A stretch of 64,000 nucleotides of DNA, from assembly GCF_001514265.1 (NCBI RefSeq), contig NZ_KQ948995.1, positions 62,001-126,000 of the forward strand, in the 5' to 3' direction. The number at the start of each line of letters is the position of its first letter. The first letter of the stretch is position 1. The DNA comes from Streptomyces resistomycificus (GTDB lineage: Bacteria > Actinomycetota > Actinomycetes > Streptomycetales > Streptomycetaceae). The translations under genes and the position numbers were made by a program. Below the pieces are notes generated by a model. It searched no databases, was not told where the DNA came from, and was given only the letters and a program-made list of their open reading frames with translations. Shown here piece after piece: positions 58,805 to 64,000 of this stretch.

Positions 58805-59071
58805 GGGTGGGTTCGGGCCTCTCGGGCGGGGATCGCGGGCAACGCACAAGTGTATGGCGAGGTGTCGCCGCCCGTGGGGCGAGGTGCGTCGCCGGAGTGC
58901 GGGACCGCGGGGCCGAGGCGCAAACCCTTAGCCCCCGGCGCACGAATATGCCCATACGCCCCCGGTGCGTGACCAGCGGAGCGCCCACGCGTTGGTCAAG
59001 ACAGAGTTGACCACAACGGGCCGCACATCGCGCGGCCCATCCTTTTCATCGCCGGTTCGAGAGGCTTGTTC

Positions 59072-59611
59072 ATGGCCGACCACGCAACCCACGACGCCCA
59101 GGCTCGGGCCAGCCTGCACTTGCTGGTGCGGGACATCGAGCGGGTCCGCCGGCAGGTGGACGCGCTGCGCACGCTCACCGCCCAGCTGGGCAACGTCTAC
59201 CGTCCGCGCCGCTCCGGACCCTCCACGGGCTTCGTCGTCTACGGACGTGCTCCCGCCCCGACGGTCCGTCTCGCCCAGGAGCTGCGGGACAGTGTCGAGA
59301 CCCTGGTCACGGCCGCCGTGGACTTCGACCGCTCACTCGGCTTCTCTTGGGACGCGGTGGGTTCAGCCCTCGGAGTCACCAAGCAGGCGGTGCACCGCCG
59401 TTACGGAGCGCGCCGCGCCGCCGCCCAGACGACGACCGAGCCCGAGCGGACGCCGGACCCTGCGGGTTCCCGCACGGTCGTGAGCACCGGCATCCCCGCC
59501 GTGCCCACGGTCCCCGCCGCCCGCTCGATGCCGACCCAGCCGACGGCAGGCAGCCCGTCCCTCCGGGACGAGGCGAGGCCCACGGCTTTCCCGGCCCCGC
59601 GCAACGGCTGA
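59072..59611 (+). CDS. Small helix-turn-helix protein of unknown function
   Basis: 179 aa. The N-terminal part (about 8-50) is a possible helical coil (ARASLHLLVRDIERVRRQVDALRTLTAQL). A helix-turn-helix lies at about 92-112 (SLGFSWDAVGSALGVTKQAVHRRYG). The C-terminal 65 residues are Pro/Thr/Ala-rich and look disordered. A DNA-binding role is likely but no target is known. It is divergent from fmt and its stop codon lies in a 7-bp tandem repeat. Confidence 0.8.
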   Translation: MADHATHDAQARASLHLLVRDIERVRRQVDALRTLTAQLGNVYRPRRSGPSTGFVVYGRAPAPTVRLAQELRDSVETLVTAAVDFDRSLGFSWDAVGSALGVTKQAVHRRYGARRAAAQTTTEPERTPDPAGSRTVVSTGIPAVPTVPAARSMPTQPTAGSPSLRDEARPTAFPAPRNG

Positions 59612-59647
59612 CGGCTGACGGCTGACGGCTAACGGCTAACGGCTAAC
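59606..59647 (+). repeat. Six 7-bp repeats made of stop codons at a gene end
   Basis: Three GGCTGAC units (59606-59626) followed by three GGCTAAC units (59627-59647). The first TGA is the stop of the upstream gene; because 7 is not divisible by 3, the array provides TGA and TAA in all three plus frames. Confidence 0.9.
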
Positions 59648-59680
59648 GGTCGCCGTTTCTCCCCTCCCTGCCTGCCCTCC

Positions 59681-59709
59681 CTGCCCTCCCGGCGCATCCG
59701 GGAGGGCAG
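59681..59709. terminator. Bidirectional terminator between HTH gene and priA
   Basis: CTGCCCTCCCGG (59681-59692) and CCGGGAGGGCAG (59698-59709) form a perfect 12-bp stem with a 5-nt loop in the convergent gap. Confidence 0.8.
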
Positions 59710-59757
59710 TCGCATGTTCCGGCCGATGACCCGCCAGGGCCGCGCGCCCCGTCTCCC

Positions 59758-61920
59758 TCACCCGATATCGGGTGGATCGACCCGCACCCGAACCGCCGTC
59801 TCCCCGCTCCCGCCACCGCCTCCACGAGCCATCCGCGCCGCCTGCGCCGCCTTCAGCGCGGACGCCAGCGCCGCACCCGTCCCCGGCGGTACCCGGATCA
59901 GCACCCGCTCCCAGTGCTCGCCGGGAGGCGGCGCCCCCACCCGGCGCGGGCGCCCCGCAGCCGTGAAAGGTACTGGCACAGGCCCTAGGACCTCGGCTTC
60001 CGAAGGCAGTTCCACCGCTCCGAGAAACTCGGCGAGCGCCTCCGCGGTCCCCGACACGGCCGCCATCCTCGACACCGGAGGGAAGCCCAGCTCGGCCCGC
60101 TCGGAAAGCTCGCGTACCGCGTGGCCGACGGGGTCCCACCGCACGAGCGCCTGCACGGGACGCAGGGTGGGCTCGGCCACGGCCACGACGGTGCCGCCCG
60201 CACCCTGCGGCCGTACCAGGGCCGCCGCCGCGATCCACCGCCTGAGCGCGTCCTCACCAGCACGCAGGTCGGGCCGCCCCAGCATGGCCCAGCCGTCCAG
60301 CAGCAGCGCGGCCGCGTACCCGCCCTCGGCGACGGGCTCGGCCCCCGGGGTGCTCACCACCAGTGCGGGCGCCGACGTCACGGTGTCCAGCACCTGCTCG
60401 CGCCCGGAGGTCCGCACCGGTACGGCAGGAAAGGCCCGCCCCAGCTCCTCCGCGGTCCGCCGCGCCCCCACGACCTGCGCCCGCAGCCGGAACGCCCCGC
60501 ACTCCGGGCAGTGCCAGGCACCCTCGTCCCGCCCGCACCAGCCACACCGCAGGGCGGCCCCGGACTCCTGTGCCTCCAGAGGCCCGGCACAGTGCCTACA
60601 GCGGGCCGGCGCCCGGCAGTTAGCGCACGCCATCCGGGGCACGTATCCCCGCCTCGGCACCTGGACCAGCACCGGCCCGTGCTTCAGCCCCTCTCTGACG
60701 ACCTGCCAGGCGAGGGTGGGCAGCCGGGCGGCCCGGGCGGCCTCGTCCCGCGCGAGATCCTGGTCCCCGACGGTCCGCACGAGGGGAGCGGCGGCCCGCA
60801 CCTGCTCCCGCCCGGCCACCAGGGGCCGGGCCCATCCACTCTCCACGAGCTGGGCGGCCTCGACAGTGCAGCTCCAACTACCCAACAGGAAAGCGCACTT
60901 GTCCTGGGCCGCCCGCAGCAGCAGCACCTCACGCGCATGAGGCTGCGGGGCGTGCTGCTCGCTGTGGCTGTCGTCGCCGTCGTCCCAGATGGCGACCAGA
61001 CCGAGATCCTGCACGGGGGCGAACATCGCGGCCCGTGTCCCCACGACGGCCCGCACCGCCCCCCGCCGCACGGCCAGCCACTCCCGGTACCGCTTCTCGG
61101 GCCCTGCGTCGGCGGTCAGCACGGCGTGCCGCCCCTCCCCCAGCAACGCCGTCAGCGCGGCGTCCACCCGCGCGACCGCCCGTCCGTCCGGCAGCACGAC
61201 CAGCGCACCGCGCCCGGATGCCAGTGTCGCCGCCACCGCCCGCGCCAGCTCCTCGCTCCACTGCGGCCCGGGCAACGCGTTCCAGACGGCCCGCGGCGCA
61301 CCGCCGGAGGCCAACGCCTCCAAGAACGCGCTCCCGTGCTCGTACCGCCCCCAGGACCCCGCGTCGGGCGCGCCCGGCGGTGGCAGCGGCGCCGGCGAGG
61401 GTCGCTGCTCGGCCCGCGCGCTGCGCGGCGGCACGGCGAGCTGGAGCACGTCGGCGAGGCTGCCGGCGTACCGATCGGCCACGGCCCGGGCCAGCCCCAG
61501 CAGCTCCCCGCCGAGCACCGGCTCCGGCGACACGACCTGGGCCAGCGCGGCCAGCGGCCCGGAGTAGTCCGACTCGGCCAGCCGCTCGACGAGAAACCCG
61601 TCGATCAGCCCGCCGCCCTCACGCCGCCCGTCCCGCACCCGATGCCGCCCGGCCCCGAACCGCACCCTGACCCGCACCCCCGGCTGCGCGTCGGCGTCCA
61701 GCTCCCGCGGCACGGCGTAGTCGAAGTACCGGTCGAGGTGCAGTACACCCTTGTCGACCAGCACCCGGGCCACCGGCAGTTCCTCGGCGAGCGCGGCCCC
61801 CCGCCAGGTCCGCGGCTTGGCCCGGGGCTCCTTCGCCTTCCGCACACTCTCCCGAACCAGCGCAAGCTGCTCAGGCGGCGCCCCCGCCCCACCGTCCACC
61901 GACCCGTCCTCGCTGCTCAC
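59758..61920 (-). CDS. priA: Primosomal protein PriA, helicase-defective actinobacterial form
   Basis: 720 aa. The N-terminal 3'-DNA-binding domain is present (VARVLVDKGVLHLDRYFDYAVP, GVRVRVRFG, RLIDGF-like block). The zinc-binding region with eight cysteines is intact (CANCRAPARCRHC, CGWCGRDEGAWHCPEC). The helicase core is degenerate: there is no GxxxxGKT loop (the corresponding part is NALPGPQWSEELARAV) and DEEH is replaced by WDDGDD. It can therefore recognise forks and load the primosome but not unwind DNA. GTG 61920 is the usual start; ATG 61950 is an alternative, neither has a good ribosome-binding site. Confidence 0.9.
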   Translation of the reverse strand: MSSEDGSVDGGAGAPPEQLALVRESVRKAKEPRAKPRTWRGAALAEELPVARVLVDKGVLHLDRYFDYAVPRELDADAQPGVRVRVRFGAGRHRVRDGRREGGGLIDGFLVERLAESDYSGPLAALAQVVSPEPVLGGELLGLARAVADRYAGSLADVLQLAVPPRSARAEQRPSPAPLPPPGAPDAGSWGRYEHGSAFLEALASGGAPRAVWNALPGPQWSEELARAVAATLASGRGALVVLPDGRAVARVDAALTALLGEGRHAVLTADAGPEKRYREWLAVRRGAVRAVVGTRAAMFAPVQDLGLVAIWDDGDDSHSEQHAPQPHAREVLLLRAAQDKCAFLLGSWSCTVEAAQLVESGWARPLVAGREQVRAAAPLVRTVGDQDLARDEAARAARLPTLAWQVVREGLKHGPVLVQVPRRGYVPRMACANCRAPARCRHCAGPLEAQESGAALRCGWCGRDEGAWHCPECGAFRLRAQVVGARRTAEELGRAFPAVPVRTSGREQVLDTVTSAPALVVSTPGAEPVAEGGYAAALLLDGWAMLGRPDLRAGEDALRRWIAAAALVRPQGAGGTVVAVAEPTLRPVQALVRWDPVGHAVRELSERAELGFPPVSRMAAVSGTAEALAEFLGAVELPSEAEVLGPVPVPFTAAGRPRRVGAPPPGEHWERVLIRVPPGTGAALASALKAAQAARMARGGGGGSGETAVRVRVDPPDIG

Positions 61921-62014
61921 CCTTGCATTCTTACCAAACCCCTCTGACATCCGACGGTGCCCGAGGTTCGCCGGCGGCGGGACGCAAGCAGTCCTCTCGC
62001 GGGTGAGAAACCGG

Positions 62015-62054
62015 ACGGGTCCGGCACTCTCCCGTGGGAGTGTGCCGGACCCGT
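62015..62054 (-). terminator. Terminator hairpin after metK
   Basis: ACGGGTCCGGCACTCTCCC (62015-62033) pairs with the reverse complement at 62036-62054, with one mismatch. It lies 20 bp downstream of the metK stop. Confidence 0.8.
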
Positions 62055-62075
62055 TGAGCAGTCAGGGGGATGGAC

Positions 62076-63284
62076 CTACAGCCCCGCGGCCTTCCGCAGC
62101 GCGTCCACCCGGTCCGTCGTCTCCCACGTGAACTCGGGCAGCTCGCGGCCGAAGTGACCGTACGCCGCGGTGCGGGCGTAGATCGGGCGCAGCAGGTCGA
62201 GGTCGCGGATGATGGCGGCCGGACGCAGGTCGAAGACCTCGTCGATGGCCTTCTCGATCTTCTCGGTGTCGATCTTGGCGGTACCGAAGGTCTCCACGAA
62301 CAGGCCGACCGGCTCGGCCTTGCCGATCGCGTACGCCACCTGCACCTCGCAGCGCGAGGCCAGACCCGCGGCGACCACGTTCTTGGCGACCCAGCGCATC
62401 GCGTACGCCGCCGAACGGTCCACCTTGGACGGGTCCTTGCCGGAGAACGCGCCGCCACCGTGGCGGGCCATGCCGCCGTACGTGTCGATGATGATCTTCC
62501 GGCCGGTCAGACCCGCGTCACCCATCGGGCCGCCGATCTCGAAGCGGCCGGTGGGGTTCACCAGCAGCCGGTAGTTCTCGGTGTCGAGCTTGATGCCCTC
62601 ATCGAGCAGCGCCTTCAGCTCCGGCTCGACGACGAACTCGCGGATGTCCGGGGCGAGCAGCGACTCCAGGTCGATGTCCGACGCGTGCTGCGAGGAGACC
62701 ACCACCGTGTCCAGACGGACCGCCTTGTCACCGTCGTACTCGATGGTGACCTGGGTCTTTCCGTCCGGGCGCAGGTAGGGGATCGTGCCGTTCTTGCGGA
62801 CCTCGGACAGGCGGCTGGACAGCCGGTGGGCGAGGAAGATCGGCAGCGGCATCAGGGTGGGGGTCTCGTCGGTGGCGTAACCGAACATCAGACCCTGGTC
62901 ACCCGCGCCCTGGCGGTCCAGCTCGTCCTCGTCGCCCTCGACCCGGGACTCGTAGGCGGTGTCGACGCCCTGGGCGATGTCCGGGGACTGTGCGCCGATG
63001 GACACCGAGACACCGCAGGAGGCGCCGTCGAAGCCCTTCTTCGAGGAGTCGTAGCCGATCTCCAGGATCTTGTCGCGGACCAGCTGGGCGATCGGTGCGT
63101 AGGCCTTGGTCGTGACCTCACCGGCCACGTGCACCAGGCCGGTCGTGATCAGCGTCTCGACGGCGACGCGAGAGGTCGGGTCCTCGCGCAGAAGCGCGTC
63201 GAGAATGGTGTCGCTGATCTGGTCAGCGATCTTGTCGGGGTGGCCCTCGGTCACAGACTCCGAGGTGAACAGGCGACGGGACAC
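62076..63284 (-). CDS. metK: S-adenosylmethionine synthetase
   Basis: 402 aa, the normal Streptomyces length. Makes SAM from methionine and ATP, supplying the several methyltransferases of the neighbouring cluster among others. Signatures: LFTSESVTEGHPDKIADQISD, GAGDQGLMFGYA and GGGAFSGKDPSKVDRSAAY. GTG 63284 (VSRRLFTSE) has GGGAGCG upstream. The 238-bp gap to coaBC holds no recognised riboswitch. Confidence 0.98.
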   Translation of the reverse strand: MSRRLFTSESVTEGHPDKIADQISDTILDALLREDPTSRVAVETLITTGLVHVAGEVTTKAYAPIAQLVRDKILEIGYDSSKKGFDGASCGVSVSIGAQSPDIAQGVDTAYESRVEGDEDELDRQGAGDQGLMFGYATDETPTLMPLPIFLAHRLSSRLSEVRKNGTIPYLRPDGKTQVTIEYDGDKAVRLDTVVVSSQHASDIDLESLLAPDIREFVVEPELKALLDEGIKLDTENYRLLVNPTGRFEIGGPMGDAGLTGRKIIIDTYGGMARHGGGAFSGKDPSKVDRSAAYAMRWVAKNVVAAGLASRCEVQVAYAIGKAEPVGLFVETFGTAKIDTEKIEKAIDEVFDLRPAAIIRDLDLLRPIYARTAAYGHFGRELPEFTWETTDRVDALRKAAGL

Positions 63285-63522
63285 AACGCTCCCTGGGGTT
63301 GCAGCGGCTGCTGGCTGATCATGGGCGGACGGGACGGGGGCTGCGCCCGGCGTCGTCCGAGAACAGTTTATCGGTCGCGCTCGGCCGACGGCCCCCCTGT
63401 CTCGCCTCTCGGGAGGGCTGTGACCTGCGGCACGGGCATTCTGCCCGGTCCCGAGCGGGCTTGGCCAGGGGGCCACGCCCCAATGTGTGAGGTTTGGGGG
63501 GAGCGCGAAACGAATGAAACAT

Positions 63523-64000
63523 TCACCCCAGCCGTGCGACCACCAGGTCCCACACGGTTTCGGCCAGGGCTTCCTTCGGGCCGTACGGCACCGGGGTCTC
63601 ACTGCCGTCGGCGCCCAGCACCACCGCCTCGTTCTCCTCCGAGCCGAAGGTCTTGCGCTCCCCCACCTCGTTCACCACGAGGAGGTCACAGCCCTTGCGC
63701 CGGAGCTTCGTGCGCCCGTTGGCCAGCACGTCGTCCGTCTCGGCGGCGAAGCCGACGACCACCTGGCCGGGGCGGGCGCGGTCGGCCGAGATCTCCGCGA
63801 GGATGTCCGGATTCCGTACGAGGACGACGGGGTCCGGGTCCTGACCGTCCCTCTTCTTGATCTTGCCGGCCGCGTAGGTCTCGGGCCGGAAGTCGGCGAC
63901 CGCCGCGGCCATGACGACCGCGTCCGCGTCCGCGGCGGCCTTCACCACCGCCTCGCGCAGCTGTACGGCGGTCCCGACGGGGACGACGTCCACGCCGGCC
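63523..64000 (-). CDS. coaBC: Phosphopantothenoylcysteine decarboxylase / phosphopantothenate-cysteine ligase, C-terminal part
   Basis: About 159 codons of the C-terminal CoaB (ligase) domain are visible; the frame runs off the right edge of the window, so the 5' two thirds are missing. Diagnostic segments: DAVVMAAAVADFRPE, KIKKRDGQDPDPVVLVRNPDIL (with the CTP/acyl-binding Lys), VVGFAAETDD, KGCDLLVVNEV. Part of coenzyme A synthesis, which also supplies the phosphopantetheine arm of the cluster's ACP. The neighbourhood metK-coaBC is conserved in actinobacteria. Confidence 0.95.
   Translation of the reverse strand, partial: AGVDVVPVGTAVQLREAVVKAAADADAVVMAAAVADFRPETYAAGKIKKRDGQDPDPVVLVRNPDILAEISADRARPGQVVVGFAAETDDVLANGRTKLRRKGCDLLVVNEVGERKTFGSEENEAVVLGADGSETPVPYGPKEALAETVWDLVVARLG

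Noticed and set aside
1..64000. Mobile elements, integrases, attachment sites and rRNA or tRNA genes
   Set aside because: None could be supported by protein motifs or structure in any part of the window.

Overview
The window reads as the chromosome of a Streptomyces or a close relative. GC is very high with strong third-position bias, GTG starts and ATGA-type overlaps are common, a TTA (bldA-type) codon occurs in a regulator, and the housekeeping gene order is typical of the genus. No tRNA, rRNA, CRISPR array, transposase or integrase was seen.

Left part (1-32.2 kb), mostly conserved chromosome: a partial nucleoside-kinase-like gene; a candidate small RNA; a CbxX-type AAA+ protein; two CNNM/CorC membrane proteins; a long minus-strand operon ribE-ribM-ribBA-ribH-hisE-hisG-PH protein behind an FMN riboswitch; an NmrA-like reductase behind a promoter with a DasR-like site; a repeat-filled gap; a ROK regulator divergent from an MFS carrier; an NCS2 permease; a secreted GH6 glycosidase; an amine oxidase plus nitrilase pair; an amino-acid permease with its Lrp-type regulator; GuaB1-type GMP reductase; barstar-like protein; SorC regulator; rpe; and an MMPL exporter.

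Centre (32.3-56.4 kb): a type II (aromatic) polyketide gene cluster. The minimal PKS (KS-alpha, KS-beta, ACP) ends a minus-strand operon that starts with an NTF2-like protein, an SDR reductase and an ABM-type monooxygenase. A divergent operon carries a PF04199-type cyclase and a secreted protein. Then come a SARP activator, a degenerate LuxR-type response regulator with a TTA codon, a didomain aromatase/cyclase and a small methyltransferase. A SWIM/SNF2 pair is translationally coupled to a DHA2 exporter that is divergent from a MarR regulator. Tailoring genes are a P450, a secreted BBE-type flavoenzyme, a Rieske oxygenase, a muconolactone-isomerase-like protein, two paralogous MycE/ElmM-type sugar O-methyltransferases, and a glycosyltransferase with a heme-less P450-like partner. 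No deoxysugar-synthesis genes are present, so the sugar nucleotide must come from elsewhere in the genome. The likely product is an oxidised aromatic polyketide glycoside with an O-methylated sugar (inference). Heptamer direct repeats with an 11-bp period, the classic SARP-binding layout, lie upstream of at least three transcription units and fit control by the cluster's own SARP.

Right part (56.4-64 kb): conserved chromosome again, with rsmB, fmt, a small HTH protein, priA (helicase motifs lost), metK and the 3' part of coaBC. From memory, S. coelicolor carries rpe and the rsmB-fmt-priA-metK-coaBC block close together, so the polyketide cluster looks like an accessory insertion at this place.
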